A DNA stretch of 64,000 nt from Azorinus chamasolen (GCA_963576725.1 OY755243.1:77231349-77295348); one strand, 5' to 3'; shown: positions 39,863 to 51,589, counted from the first letter of the stretch. The notes: generated from the letters alone by a model not told the origin. Numbers and translations: made by a program.

Positions 39863-40112
39863 TCAACCCTTTCCTTCATATAAACACATTTTCATGCATT
39901 TGCAAACAGAGTAGACCCAGATCAGATGGCTCCTATTGGAGCCATCTGATCAGGATCTGCTCTGTTTGCTCATGGAATTTGATAGATCTGTTTCTTTACT
40001 TTCTAAAATGGCTATAATGTTCCTCATACCATATTTCATTATAACCATTTTGTCCATGAATATTGAGTAGGTACTGAAATTTGGAATAAACATAGAACAG
40101 GGAAAGGGTTAA
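39863..40112. mobile_element. T2 MITE, complete
   Basis: TCAACCCTTTCCTTCATATA to CAGGGAAAGGGTTAA. Apex TGGCTCCTATTGGAGCCA. Confidence 0.76.
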
Positions 40113-40464
40113 AGTACTTATGGTAGGAGTATGCTTCATGTTCCCATGCTTGTGGTGGTCAACATTTGAATTATCTTTCGAGCAAACAAACCACATTGCT
40201 TCAATGGCCTTGAACAAATAGAACAAGACATGTTCAAGTAAGAAAATAATGTATTGTATAAATGGTATTGTCAATGAAAATATGAAATACATGTACTAAC
40301 AAAGCATATATTTGAAAGAGTAATAAATATATTTTATAACAAAGTGAAAAGATTGGGTAACATCAGATCATTAATAAACCTACATGTACATGTACTTGTT
40401 CAATAATCAAGATATAAATGAATCCCTCTACAATGACCAGAAACAATAATATACTTCTAAGTAT

Positions 40465-40687
40465 TTAACCCTTTCCTCCATAGGCTATTTTTAGACCCAA
40501 CCTCTTTGAATGAATCTGCTGAAAAGGAGCATTTACTAGAGAAAAAGAAAATGTTAGAATTGTTTAGTATAGAAACCATAGAGCAAATGCTCTATTTATC
40601 ATAATGGTTTCAAGAAGTGACTATTACAGAGGCGTAGAAAGGTGTATTTATGAAGGAAAGGGTTGTATTTATGAAGGAAAGGGTTAA
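40465..40687. mobile_element. T4/T1 chimera with a duplicated right end
   Basis: T4 body (CCATAGGCTATTTTTAGACC) with T1-like ends (TTAACCCTTTCCTCC, GGTGTATTTATGAAGGAAAG). The 20-odd bases GTATTTATGAAGGAAAGGGT occur twice in tandem. The left hairpin arm is mostly deleted. Confidence 0.65.
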
Positions 40688-40744
40688 AATGGTCAGTAGC
40701 TTAATACTTTCCACAAAAAAGAATTTATATACACTTCTATGTCT

Positions 40745-40809
40745 TTAACCCTTGCCTGTTCAGTATTCATATAATTTCTTTCATGAATATTCACCAGGTA
40801 AAGGGTTAA
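40745..40809. mobile_element. 65-base minimal TTAA element
   Basis: TTAACCCTTGCCTGTTCAGT at the left, ATTCACCAGGTAAAGGGTTA at the right, TTAA on both sides. It keeps only the two T1 ends and a short palindrome (GAATATT...AGTATTC), with no hairpin module. Confidence 0.65.
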
Positions 40810-40884
40810 TTGGCTGCTACAGAGAGGTTCCACTGTTATATTATACCCATGAATACTGTCGTAAGTACTACTGCAAAGCATATT

Positions 40885-41114
40885 TTAACCCATTACCTCA
40901 TAGGCTATTTTTAGATACAACCTCTTCGAATAAATCTACCAAAAAGGAGCATTAACTAGAGAAAAGGAAATAAAATAGAATTTTGTAGTTTGAAACCATT
41001 GTGATAAATAGAGCATTTGATCCTATAGGAGCAAATGCTCTATTTATCACAATGGTTTCACAAAGTGACTTTTACAGAGTCATCAAAAGTCGTCAATCTG
41101 AGGGAATGGGTTAA
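40885..41114. mobile_element. T4 MITE, complete
   Basis: TTAACCCATTACCTCATAGG to GGGAATGGGTTAA with TTAA on both sides. Near identical to 18701-18929. Confidence 0.85.
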
Positions 41115-41120
41115 ACGTTA

Positions 41121-41356
41121 TTAACCCTTTGCTCCATAAATACGCCTATCTATGCCTTTGCAAACAGAGTAGACCAAGATCAGAGAGAGCCGTCTGATAA
41201 AGGTCTGCGCTGTTTGCTTATGAAATATTACAGATACGGTATGATTCTAAAGTTTCTAGTTTGGCTAAACATCAATGTACCATGATAACAGTTAATCTAA
41301 TTAATATTCATGATGTTATTATTTCTTACATGAATATTCATGAAGTAAAGGGTAAA
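41121..41356. mobile_element. T1 MITE
   Basis: TTAACCCTTTGCTCCATAAA to GAAGTAAAGGGTAAA. Apex and part of the left arm deleted (GATCAGAGAGAGCCGTC). Six bases after the previous T4. Confidence 0.7.
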
Positions 41357-41524
41357 CAAATATATATGTCTAATATCTACAGGACAAAAGCAAATAGTGT
41401 AGATCCAGATATGAGGACCATTGCAAAAAAATGTTGAACCAGATCAATACTATTTCATAAGTAAATAGGAGCCATCTGATCTCAGTCTACTCTGTTCACA
41501 AAGATGTTAAAATGTGTAGTTATG

Positions 41525-41720
41525 CAGAGCTCCAGATAAGATGCGTAAATTCAAATATTTTGAAGAATAACTTCTTTATTTCTCCACCAAACCCTATGTT
41601 GTGACCACTCTTTAGAATCGTCTCTTCGAGACAATTCTAAAGAGTGGTCACAACATGGGGTTTGGTGGAGAAATGACAATTTTAGTATCTGAGTATGCAG
41701 CTTAAATATCTGTTGCTCTG
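41525..41720. mobile_element. H-type MITE nested in a T1 remnant
   Basis: CAGAGCTCCAGATAAGATGC to CTGTTGCTCTG. Apex GTCTCTTCGAGACAA. Outside it, AAAATGTGTAGTTATG on the left and TATGGAGTAAAGGGCTAA on the right are the end of a T1 element, so H jumped into T1. Confidence 0.75.
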
Positions 41721-41837
41721 AAGATGTGTTATGGAGTAAAGGGCTAATGGAAACCTTTGATCAGCATGTTCACAGTTTATTTACCAGTGGATCTTGGAAA
41801 TAGTCACATCAGCAATCAGCATAAATATTGCTAGCAT

Positions 41838-42084
41838 AGCCCTTTCCCTGTTGCATATTCATGTAAGAAATAATGACATCATGAATATTAATTAGATTAT
41901 TTTTTATAATGGCATATGAACACATGCCATTTTTGCTCAGGCAGAAGCTATAAAACTGATCTATATTACACCATAAGCAAACAGAGCAGACCCTGATCAG
42001 ATGGCTCCTATAGGAGCCATCTGATCTGGGTCTACTCTGTTTGCAGATGGATAAAAATGCGCTTATATAAGGGAAAGAGATAAA
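41838..42084. mobile_element. T1 MITE, inverted
   Basis: TAGCCCTTTCCCTGTTGCAT to GGGAAAGAGATAA. Apex TGGCTCCTATAGGAGCCA is perfect; the ends have decayed. Confidence 0.75.
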
Positions 42085-42590
42085 CATTATTTCATTCATA
42101 TATAGGCATGAATTGATGGTGATAAAGAAATATCAATTTGAATTGGTTAACATGGAAGTCTCCTTACCCTTCTGTATGATAAATACATAAATGTTTGTTT
42201 ATTTTACATCACTTTAACATTATTTAAGTAATATCGTGACTTCCAGGTAATAACAAGTAGAGGAAGACCCAACAGGTTCTTCCATACACGGAACAAATTG
42301 CATTGTTTCATACACAAAAGAATATCCAGGTACAGCTATCAACCTACTGCACGCCAAATGGAAGGCTTCTTATACATAAATGCACATACCTGGCATACAT
42401 TTCAAAGTTGTATTTATACAACTAAATGTATGTATTATCGGTACATTGTATATGCAATCACAATAGGTTGGTTCATATTACTTCAGCTAAATGTCAAGCA
42501 TCTATGATTTTTAAACCTCATAGTTACTCAGTGGAGAAATGCAGTAAAATCTGTCAACAGTGAAAATCCAAAATAACTCTAATTCTGGGT
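42085..42590. other. No recognised feature
   Basis: AT-rich sequence, short open frames only. Nothing I can name. Confidence 0.4.
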
Positions 42591-42592
42591 TT

Positions 42593-42834
42593 TTAACCCT
42601 TTCCTTCATATAAATGCCTTTCATGCATTTGCAAATAGGGTAGACCCAGATCAGACGGCTCCTATAGGACCAGGGTCTGCTGTTTGTTAAATGAATTGGA
42701 TAGATGTGTTTGTTTACTTTATAAACTCCATGGCTACACTGTTCCACCTTCCATATTTCATTAAAGCTATTTTGTCCATTATTATTCAGTAGGTATTGTA
42801 ATTTGGAATAAACATAGAACAGGGAAAGGGTTAA
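42593..42834. mobile_element. T2 MITE, one hairpin arm shortened
   Basis: TTAACCCTTTCCTTCATATA to CAGGGAAAGGGTTAA, TTAA on both sides. After the apex GGCTCCTATAGGACC the arm misses about 15 bases. A degenerate M1 core follows (42840-42905). Confidence 0.75.
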
Positions 42835-42984
42835 GACAGGTGGTTTAATGCAGGATCCAATGAAAGTTGTTCAGAAAGCTCTTCTAGGAGCATTTACTGT
42901 AGTGTTTTCATGAGAAACTATAGACTGAGTGTCAAACAGCTGATCTGGATCCAAGCAGTTTGCAAATGCAAGTTAGCATGAAAA

Positions 42985-43247
42985 GGTAAACCCTTTCCCT
43001 CATATAAATGCCTTTTCATGCATTTGCAAACAGAGTAGACCCAGATCAGATGGCTCCTATAGGAGCATTTACTGATCATGGTCTACTCTGTTTGCTTATG
43101 GTATAATATATAAATGTAGATCTAATTCTACAGGTGCTGCCTGAGCCATACCATCCTGTCTACATATGCCATTATAAAAAAAATCAGCTGATAAATATTC
43201 ATGATATCATCATTTCTTACATGAATATTAAACAGGCAAAGGGTTAA
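42985..43247. mobile_element. T1 MITE
   Basis: GTAAACCCTTTCCCTCATAT to GGCAAAGGGTTAA. Apex GGCTCCTATAGGAGCA. Confidence 0.74.
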
Positions 43248-43632
43248 GCAACCACCTGTTCTTATCTAGCTGCCTCAATATAAGATTCAGATCAGAAACC
43301 AAGTTTTTAGGCAAGACCTGAAGCATTCTAAATTTTCACAACGAAGTCTTGTGCACAATTAAATAATTATTAATTTGAAAAACAAAAAAAAGCAGAAAAC
43401 ATTCTTGAAGCAGACAGCAATTTGAATAAACCTTACACGAAATACACATAAAATAGAATATGCATAACTCTAGGAGTATAATGTATTCTGCATGCAGTAA
43501 CGAGATTCAAAGTAATGAAAGGAAATGAGTAACATTATGCATGTTTCTCCATATAAACAGTTGACTGAGAAAGGTATTTTTTACTCATCCCTACTTTAAA
43601 ATGTGATTATTAACATCTGCTTTATAAATACA

Positions 43633-45290
43633 ACCCCATGGTGTACCAGGATGCATACAAATTGATAGTGTACAAGGTTGTATACAAACTGAAAGGTTAC
43701 AGGGGACTCCATACATATTGACAGAGCAGTAGTGCACAGGGCTCCATACAATCTTACAGTGCACAGGGCTCCATACAATCTTACAGTGTACAGGGCTCCA
43801 TACAATCTTACAGTATACAGGGCTCCATACAATCTTACAGTGCACAGGGCTCCATGCAATCTTACAGTGTACAGGGCTCCATATACTCTTACAGTGTACA
43901 GGGCCCCATACAATCTTACAGTGCACAGGGCTCCATTCAATCTTACAGTGTACAGGGCTCGATACAATCTTACAGTGTACAGGGCTCCATACAATCTTAC
44001 AGTGTACAGGGCTCCATACAATCTTACAGTGTACAGGGCTCCATACAAACTGATGGTGTACAGGGCTCCATACAATCTTACAGTGTACAGGGCTCCATAC
44101 AAATCTTACAGTGTACAGGGCTCCATACAAACTGATAGTGTACGGGGCTCCATACAATCTGACAGTGTACAGGGCTCCATACAAACTGATAGTGTACTGG
44201 GCTCCATACAATCTGACTGTGTACAGGGCTCCATACAAACTGATAGTGTACAGGGCTCCATACAAACTGAGAGTGTACGGGGCTCCATACAATCTTACAG
44301 TGTACAGGGCTCCATACAAACTGATAGTGTACAGGGCTCCATACAAACTGACAGTGTACAGGGCTCCATACAAACTGACAGTGCACAAGGCTCCATACAA
44401 TCTGACAGTGCACAGGGCTCTACACAATCTGACAGTGCACAGGGCTCCATACAATCTAACAGTGCACAGGGCTCCATACAATCTGACAGTGTACAGGGCT
44501 CCATACAATCAAACAGTGTACAGGGATCCATACAAACTGATAGTGTACAAGGCTCCATACAAACTGACAGTGCACAGGGCTCCATACAATCTAACAGTGC
44601 ACAGGGCTCCATACAATCTGACAGTGCACAGGGCTCCATACAATCAAACAGTGTACAGGGCTCCATACAAACTGATAGTGTACAGGGCTCCATACAATCT
44701 GACAGTTTACAGGGCTCCATACAAACTGACAGTGTACAAGGCTCCATACAATCTGACAGTTTACAGGGCTCCATACAAACTGACAGTGTACAAGGCTCCA
44801 TACAATCTGACAGTTTACAGGGCTCAATACAATTTGGCGGTGTACTGGGCTCCATACAATTTGGCAGTGTACAGAACTTCACTCAATATGACTGTACAGA
44901 GCTCCCTACAATTTGGCAGTGAACAGAGGCTCCATGCAAACTGAAAGTGCATAGGGCTCCACACAACCTGTGTGTGTGCAGGGCTCCATACAACCTGTCA
45001 GTGTACAGGGTTCCACACAATGTGACAGTGTACAGGGCCCCACACAATGTGACAGTGTACAGGGCTCCATACAATCTGACAGTATACAGAGTTCCATACA
45101 ACCTGTCAGTGTACAGGGCTCCACACAATGTGACAGTGTACAGGGCTCCATTCAACCTGACAATATACTGGGTTCCATACAACCTGACAGGGTTCCATAC
45201 AATGTAACTATCGGAAGACAGGACTCTGTAAAACATGACAGTATGTACAGGATTCCATTAAACCTGAAAGTGCACAGGAGGCCATTAAAC
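43633..45290. repeat. Minisatellite of about 60 diverged 27-base units
   Basis: The unit is near CAGTGTACAGGGCTCCATAC followed by AATCTGA or AAACTGA. Units around 43740-44830 keep the 27-base period strictly; the flanks are more diverged with a few length changes. Unit variants (TTACAG, TGACAG, TGATAG endings) alternate in blocks, which points to amplification of multi-unit segments. With a 27-base period and few stops, long open frames appear on both strands and in several frames, up to about 400 codons with 9-residue repeats. I do not regard these as genes: no splice, start or domain evidence favours any one frame. Confidence 0.92.
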
Positions 45291-45639
45291 TTTTCATTGA
45301 GCTTTCCTATTTAAAGTTCTCCAATTGTGTCAATCTGGTCAAGAACTAAAGTGTTCAACTGGAAGTATTCAAGATATTAGTTTTACACTTTCTAGATAAG
45401 AAACATATTTTTCTATACAAATGCTTTCTTTTTCAAACAATATCTACTTAAAATAAATGGGTTTCAATAGAACTGCCTCTATGAGTCAATTTCTAATGAA
45501 TACCAACAAGGTAGTGTTTGATGCAGAAATGAAGAAAACTACATACAATTAATTCCTTAACATATCACTTATAAGGTGCTCTGTACATCTAATATACTGA
45601 TAAATTATAAATACCAGAGCTGTAAGTAAGAGGCATATT

Positions 45640-45866
45640 TACTCATTACCTCATTGGCTATTTTTAGATTCAACCACTTTGAATAAATCTACCAAAATGG
45701 AGCATTTACTTGAGAAAAGGAAACTTTTAGAACTGTGTATTTTGGAAACCATTGCGATAAATACAGCATTTGCTCCATAGGAGCAAATGCTCTATTTATC
45801 ACAATGGTTTCAAAAAGTATCTTTTACAGAGGCATAGAAAAGCGTATTTATGGAGTAAAGGGTTAA
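45640..45866. mobile_element. T4 MITE with a T1-like right end
   Basis: Left end CTCATTACCTCATTGGCTAT (T4), hairpin with TTGCTCCATAGGAGCAA, right end AGGCATAGAAAAGCGTATTT then GGAGTAAAGGGTTAA (T1). Confidence 0.72.
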
Positions 45867-46082
45867 GAATTCTATGTAAACTATTTTCATATTTTTCCAC
45901 AAAACCTGATCTAGCTGCTGCTACTCATACCGAGGTCATACCGAGGTCATTCTAATGAGTATCTGCAAGATTAGGTTTGGCTGAGAAATAAGAGATTTTG
46001 ATAGATAAGTACACATCATATATACAGCTCTAAATACAAAATGATAATTGGCACAATATATTAATATTACATATACAGTACA

Positions 46083-46276
46083 CAGAGGTCCAGATAAGAT
46101 GCGCAAGTTAAAAACATTTTCAGGAATAACTCCTCTATTTCTCCACCAAACCCTATGACGTGACCACTCTTTAGAACCATCTCCTCGAGACGATTCTAAA
46201 GAATGGTTACATCATAGGGTTTGGTGGAGAAATGACGATTTTAGTATCTGAGTATGCATCTTTACCTGTTGCTCTG
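46083..46276. mobile_element. H-type hairpin MITE
   Basis: CAGAGGTCCAGATAAGATGC to CCTGTTGCTCTG. Apex ATCTCCTCGAGACGA. Arms read CCTATGACGTGACC and GGTTACATCATAGG, so a few pairs are lost. Confidence 0.76.
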
Positions 46277-46669
46277 AGTATATATATTCATGGAAGACAA
46301 TAACACAAAGCCTTGAATGCATAAATGCTGGATCAAAATTGCACAATCTCTTTCACATTAATTAGTCATTATCCACGCCCATCTTGTGAAGCTTCGAAAA
46401 AAGGTTGGTAATACACGTACAGGTCTCTCAAAGTCTCTGGTGTCAATCAAGTTATGGTATTCATTATCCTTTGGACATTGTGGTAGAAAACTTACGTCAA
46501 TCTTTGTCTATAACACTATAGTCATGTAGATGAGAGGAGCAGTACTGATCTATCGAAATCTCTCGTTTCTCAGTCAAATCCTGTTGTGCTTATACTCATT
46601 AGAAGTGTCCCAAGAGAGGTGATTCTAATGAGTACCTGCATGACAGGGTTTGGCCAAAGAAATATAGAA

Positions 46670-46916
46670 AATATTTTACTTCATGAATATTCATTTAAGA
46701 AATACTGACATCATGAATATTAAATAGACAAAAACTTAAAAAGGCATATTAACACATGCAATTTTTGCAAAGGCAGAAACTGTATAATCATATCTATACT
46801 ATACCATAAGCAAACAGAGCAGGCCCTGATCAGGGGACTCCTAGTGGAGCCATCTGATGTGGGTCTACTCTGTTTGCAAAGGTGTAGAAAGGCATATTTA
46901 TGGAAGAAAGGGTTAA
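46670..46916. mobile_element. T1 MITE, inverted
   Basis: The left end has decayed (ATTTTACTTCATGAATATTC); the right end GGAAGAAAGGGTTAA is intact. Apex GACTCCTAGTGGAGCC. Confidence 0.72.
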
Positions 46917-46944
46917 CTACTCATCTCGTCTTCAGAACTTTTAC

Positions 46945-47090
46945 AGTAAAACCTGTGTATAGCATCCTTTTGGGGACTGAAAATGGATTTGTTTTATAAG
47001 CATGTGGTTGCTTAATGCAGAATGAGGTAATGCTGAAAGCTCCTTTGGCAGGTTTCAACAATACTTTTGTCCCAAATTGAGCTATCAACA
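46945..47090. mobile_element. Decayed M1 element
   Basis: ACAGTAAAACCTGTGTATAG at the left, then GGTTGCTTAATGCAGAATGA and AAAGCTCCTTTGGCAGGTTT, a degenerate M1 core. The right end is lost. Confidence 0.5.
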
Positions 47091-47093
47091 GTT

Positions 47094-47352
47094 ATAACCC
47101 TTTCCTCTGTAGAGACGCATTTTTGACACCTTTGCAAACAGAGTGGACCCAGATCAGATGGCTCTTGTAGGAGCCATCTGATCAGAGTCTGCTCTGTTTC
47201 CTTATGGAATTATTATATACAATGTAGATTAGATTCTACAGCGTCAGCCATAGCCAAAACTTCCATTGTTTGTGTGTCATTATAATGATTCAGCTAATTG
47301 ATATTCATACACACATTATTTCTTGCATGAATAATCACAGAGTAAAGGGTAA
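47094..47352. mobile_element. T1 MITE
   Basis: ATAACCCTTTCCTCTGTAGA to GAGTAAAGGGTAAA. Apex TGGCTCTTGTAGGAGCCA. Confidence 0.72.
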
Positions 47353-47499
47353 AAGACTGATCTCTCTTTTTTGAGTGACTGCCTATTACCAACGGCCTAC
47401 TGTACACCGCCTACTGTATACACACTCACTTTGATAACTGTCAAACCATGCACTGAATAATTTGGGTCTTATCTTTCATTATACATTATCTTTCATCAT

Positions 47500-47682
47500 T
47501 ACTGTGCGGGACACGGGTGACATATGCTTTGCAAACAGTGTAGACCCAGATGAGAGGGCTGGGTCTGCACTGTTTGTCATGTTACACTTTTCTTTTTAAA
47601 AATCCCTACATATTCGCCATAAGCTTGACCTGTTTGAATTTTGGAATAGTCCATTTGAAAATTCAGCGTTGTAAGGGCTAAG
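47500..47682. mobile_element. T3 MITE with a shortened hairpin
   Basis: TTTGCAAACAGTGTAGACCC, then GATGAGAGGGCTGGGTCTGC with the apex deleted, then CACTGTTTGTCATG. Right half TTGGAATAGTCCATTTGAAA to GTAAGGGCTAA. Confidence 0.62.
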
Positions 47683-47783
47683 CAACCACCTGCTCTTATG
47701 AGCCCCATGTTGTATTAATTATATGGTTGCTATAGACAGGTTCTATTGTACATGTGTTGTTATGTTCTCTATTGCAACAAGTC

Positions 47784-48236
47784 CTATTCTACAAATTGTT
47801 TGACTTCAATGTGAGATTTCAGCTCCTGTGCAAATGTCCACACTTCCCCTAGGCAGCTGACGGTTGTCTCTGTCGTGATTGGCACAAACGCCAGGATCAT
47901 TATATTGTCGCAGAGATGTGCAACAAACAACTCTTCTTTGGTTAGTCCAATCAGCGTACGATTGTCGACTTTAAAGCAGATGTAACGCACCTGACCTAGA
48001 AATATTCCAAAATTGGTCCTGCGGTACACGTCTATTGGAATAGCAACACATTTCATAAGCGCACGTGCATCCTGGTCCGTGACTTGGACATCCTGGGTAC
48101 TGGCGAGCGATTTCCCACCGTTGTCAAATATAGCCGCTCGGCTCACTCGCCCTTTGCCGACAAAATAATTCACGCTCTCCTCCCAGTTCATCGCACCCGG
48201 AGTTTTGGGAAGCTCTGCTTGCATTTGGGGATCCAT
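47784..48236 (-). CDS. Profilin-like protein, single exon
   Basis: Intronless reading frame of 150 residues. The N-terminal part NWEESVNYFVGKGRVSRAAI followed by FDNGGKSLAS has the profilin pattern (aromatic residue in helix 1, then AAI..NDG..WAS), and YICFKVDNRTLIG matches the profilin strand that includes YMCLRADDRSIYG. The C-terminal helix (VWTFAQELKSHI) fits the last profilin helix. Profilins bind actin monomers and poly-proline. The first Met gives a 15-residue extension; Met16 (ATG at 48189-48191) just before NW would give 135 residues, nearer the usual 125-140. Sequence similarity to classical profilin is low, so actin binding is not certain. Confidence 0.75.
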   Translation of the reverse strand: MDPQMQAELPKTPGAMNWEESVNYFVGKGRVSRAAIFDNGGKSLASTQDVQVTDQDARALMKCVAIPIDVYRRTNFGIFLGQVRYICFKVDNRTLIGLTKEELFVAHLCDNIMILAFVPITTETTVSCLGEVWTFAQELKSHIEVKQFVE

Positions 48237-48239
48237 GTT

Positions 48240-48950
48240 TATCTTTTATCTCGTCGATAGATTAATTTAAGCTGTCAAAACTTTCTTAAATACGTATTCC
48301 TGTACCAGTTTGGCAGTTATCACACAAATGTCAACACTTTTAACTCTTCTCAAGTAGATCGCTAACACAGGGTTTAATAACTTTTTAAAACCATCCCAAA
48401 ATCAACACAAACTGTTGATGGTATAACTCATAAACTTCTATATCCACTATGCAAATATTTCTTATGTCATGTCCGACCGACCGTTCAAAAAACTACCAAT
48501 ACACAAATATTTTACTGAACTCAGCAATATACACCGGTCTACCTTTCTGTGTATTAGTCTGACAGGTAAATAGGCATATGTACAAATCGGTGGGCTTTGA
48601 AGCAGAACACACCTGTAACTCTTAGTGCAAAAGCACTGTACCTGCATCTGCAGACGAACACGTGATCATCTGGATCCAGACATGACGCCAGGTAACTCAG
48701 ACAGCGTCTCATCCGAAAGAAAAATGTTTTACACCCCGTAATTATATCTTTTTATGAAAAAATGTGCAGAAATTGAAGCAGGCACCATTATAATATTGTT
48801 GGGAAAAGTTAAAGCAAGCGACAGATCTACGTGAATTTTGCACCAGTATTTCGGCATCGTTTTGTCCACCTGCACATAATCGACGTAGTCACGTGATCGG
48901 AGAGAGGTAAACACTGCACAAAACATAAAAGCGCGGTCAGATGAGAAACC
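48240..48950. other. Upstream region of the profilin-like gene
   Basis: Fairly repeat-free for this window, as expected for a promoter or 5' untranslated region of a minus-strand gene. No TATA box or other site I would commit to. Confidence 0.35.
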
Positions 48951-48951
48951 C

Positions 48952-49146
48952 ATTACTCAATAGATAAAACTTTTGGGATTTTTTTCAAACAGAGAAGACC
49001 CAGATCAGTCGGCTCCTGTAGGAAATAATATAATAAAGATATTTGACAGTTTCTGCCCTGGTTAAAAATTCGTAATAAAAAATCAGCTAATTAATATTTA
49101 CGGTGTCATTGTTTATTGTATGAATATTCATGTAGTAAATGGGCAA
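48952..49146. mobile_element. T1 MITE lacking its right hairpin arm
   Basis: TTTTTTTCAAACAGAGAAGA then GGCTCCTGTAGG followed at once by AAATAATATAATAAAG. The deletion starts exactly at the apex, as at 8144. Confidence 0.62.
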
Positions 49147-49207
49147 ATACGCCGTTCTTAGGGATATGATACGGATGTATCCCGCCAAATAGTCCCAAAA
49201 GAATGTC

Positions 49208-49524
49208 CAGTTGAACATCGATATCTCGAACTCTGATAGCTCGAAGTAAAAGTTCCTTCCTTTCAAAATTTACAACACCGAATTGTTCTAAAAAATAAAT
49301 TTATCACTACGCATATGTAGAAATACATGTACATGTGATAGTTTGATGCAGGTCTAAAGTAATGCTGAAAGCTCCATTAGGAGCTTTCAGCATTATTTAA
49401 GACCTGCATTAAGCTGTAAACACGAGAAAGTGTACATATTGGAAATCGGTTGTTGACTCGATCTTCAGTTATTCCGAAGTATTTTGTATGGTCCTTTGAA
49501 GTTCGAGATATCGAAGTTCATCTG
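49208..49524. mobile_element. M1-core element with GAACATCGATATC ends, complete
   Basis: Ends CAGTTGAACATCGATATCTC and GAGATATCGAAGTTCATCTG with TA after the right end. The core hairpin (about 49343-49414) is near perfect: GATGCAGGTCTAAAGTAATG pairs around AAAGCTCCATTAGGAGCTTT. Confidence 0.75.
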
Positions 49525-49699
49525 TATATATTTCCACTTATGCTGTCAGCTCCAAATGATACATATTCAAGGGTGTAGCCAGCGATACACACTTACGCAC
49601 GTGCGTAACATCAGTCTGAAAGGTGAAAACATTATTATGGCCAAAATGGAACTAACTGGGGTAGACTTTGATAAACGTTGTCTTGTCATGTAAGCTTTA

Positions 49700-49828
49700 A
49701 TAACCCATTCCCTCATATATTGACACCTCTGTAGAAGCCACCTTTTGAAACGATTGTGATGAATAAAGTATTTGCTCCTATAGGAGCAAATACTCTATTT
49801 ATCACAATGGTTTAAAAACTATATTTTC
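49700..49828. mobile_element. Left half of a T4 MITE
   Basis: TAACCCATTCCCTCATATAT, hairpin with the apex GCTCCTATAGGAGC, then cut short after GGTTTAAAAACTA. A CCCGGGGAGCATGTCCCCGG palindrome-like stretch follows at 49829-49848. Confidence 0.65.
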
Positions 49829-50192
49829 CCGGGGAGCATGTCCCCGGACCCCTATAGACACAATGCGTACATTACATTTAGATTCAGCTATGCTCCTGAT
49901 ATTCATGCATGCTGCGTCCAGTGCTGAAGGAGAATTTTTGGTAATACAGTCGTATAATTCATGTAGACCTTGGACAAGTTTGCCAGTCTTTCGTGTTTAT
50001 AATGATGCGTACAATAAATGTCACCCTTTACCTGACGAATATTCAACTACATGCAATAAATAATTACACTATGGCTATTATAAGCTGAATGTTATTACGA
50101 TAGATAAACAAATTATTTTATTTTGGCTTTTAAAAACTAGAATCAGATCTATATTTTCCATTAGCAAACAGAGCATATTTGCTATTTAAAGC

Positions 50193-50434
50193 TTAACCCT
50201 TTACTGGAAAAAGATGCTTTTCATGCCTTTACAAAGTAGACCCAGATCAGATGGCTCCTATAAGAGTCATGTGATCAGGGTCTGTTCTGTGTGCTTATGG
50301 TATAATAGATATATTTCTACAGCTTCTGTCTGGGCAAAAATTTCCTGTACTCATATGCCTTTATAGACACTAATCTAATTAATATTCATGTTGTCATAAT
50401 TTCTTACATGAATATTCATGGAGCAAAGGGTTAA
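50193..50434. mobile_element. T1 MITE, complete
   Basis: TTAACCCTTTACTGGAAAAA to GGAGCAAAGGGTTAA, TTAA on both sides. Apex GGCTCCTATAAGAGTC. A right-half T2 fragment follows at 50483-50648. Confidence 0.76.
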
Positions 50435-51304
50435 AACATGGCAGTGTTAGTGTGGCTTTTCATTATTATTTTTCCTACTTATCCAGCTCCAATAGGAGCC
50501 GTCTGATCACGGTCCGCTCTGTTTGCTTATAAAATACAATTTGATAGATATGTTTCTTTACTTTCACCTTCCATATTTCATTATAATTATTTTGTCCATG
50601 AATATTAAGTAGGTATTGAAATTTGGAATAAACATAGAAAAGGGACTTGACAGCTGTGAACATTTAGAAAACACTCAATGGACTGATCAGGTCCTACATT
50701 TTGCAGAGTCCAGGGTAGATCCAATCTGATTGCATATGCTCGCCGCCAGGTAAACACTTACTCGTTGTAGAGGACCATTGTTTACCGATGTCAGACCACA
50801 GACCGCTTGTCCATGTGTTTACATAGATAGACAAAGCGACCAAACAAATTAACAAGATGACATTCTGTGCAAAATATTCTCATACTGAAGACAGAATATA
50901 CACATGTATACCTATAACAGAATCTTAGCAATTTAAATAATTGTCTTCCAAGACTATTGTCTGCTTATTTTCCCATTGTTTTATTAACTGCACGTGGGTT
51001 AGTTCCTAAAATGACAATAATGTTCCACCTTCCAGATTTCAATACCTACTTAATATTCATGGACAATGAAATATGAAAGGTGAAACAGTGTAGCCAATTT
51101 AGAAAATAAAGATCTTTCAAATTCAATTAGTAAATAGAGCAGACCCTAATCAGATGGCTCCTATATGAGCTGTCTGATCTGGGTCTACTCTGTTTGCAAA
51201 TACTTTAAAATGTGGGTTAAACATTAGCAAAGTGTCAGAAGCTACAACCTGTGACCTGGTCTTGTTACTAGCTCATATGAATCACAGGTTTTGCACATAT
51301 TTAC

Positions 51305-51527
51305 TTAACCCTTATAAATACACCTTTCTACGCCTCTGTAAAAGTCACTTCTTGAAACCATTGTGATAAATAGAGCATTTGCTCCATTGGAGCAAATGCT
51401 CTATTTATCACTATAATTTTAAAACTACACAATTATAAGATTTTCCTTTTCTTTAGGTAATGCTCCTTTTCAGCAGATTTATTCAAAGAGGTTGGATCTA
51501 AAGATAGCCAATGGAGGAAAGGGTTAA
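51305..51527. mobile_element. T4 MITE with T1-like ends
   Basis: TTAACCCTTATAAATACACC and TTCTACGCCTCTG at the left; hairpin with TTGCTCCATTGGAGCAA; right end GGAGGAAAGGGTTAA. Confidence 0.75.
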
Positions 51528-51589
51528 GTAAATGTTCATGAAAACCAGCCATGGTGTTTAGAAGACATGGGCTGTACACAAAGCATAAG

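Noticed and set aside
43732..44922. Open frame of 396 codons and several others of 60-305 codons on both strands
   Set aside because: They are by-products of a 27-base tandem array. Several frames on both strands are open at once and none has splice, start or domain support.
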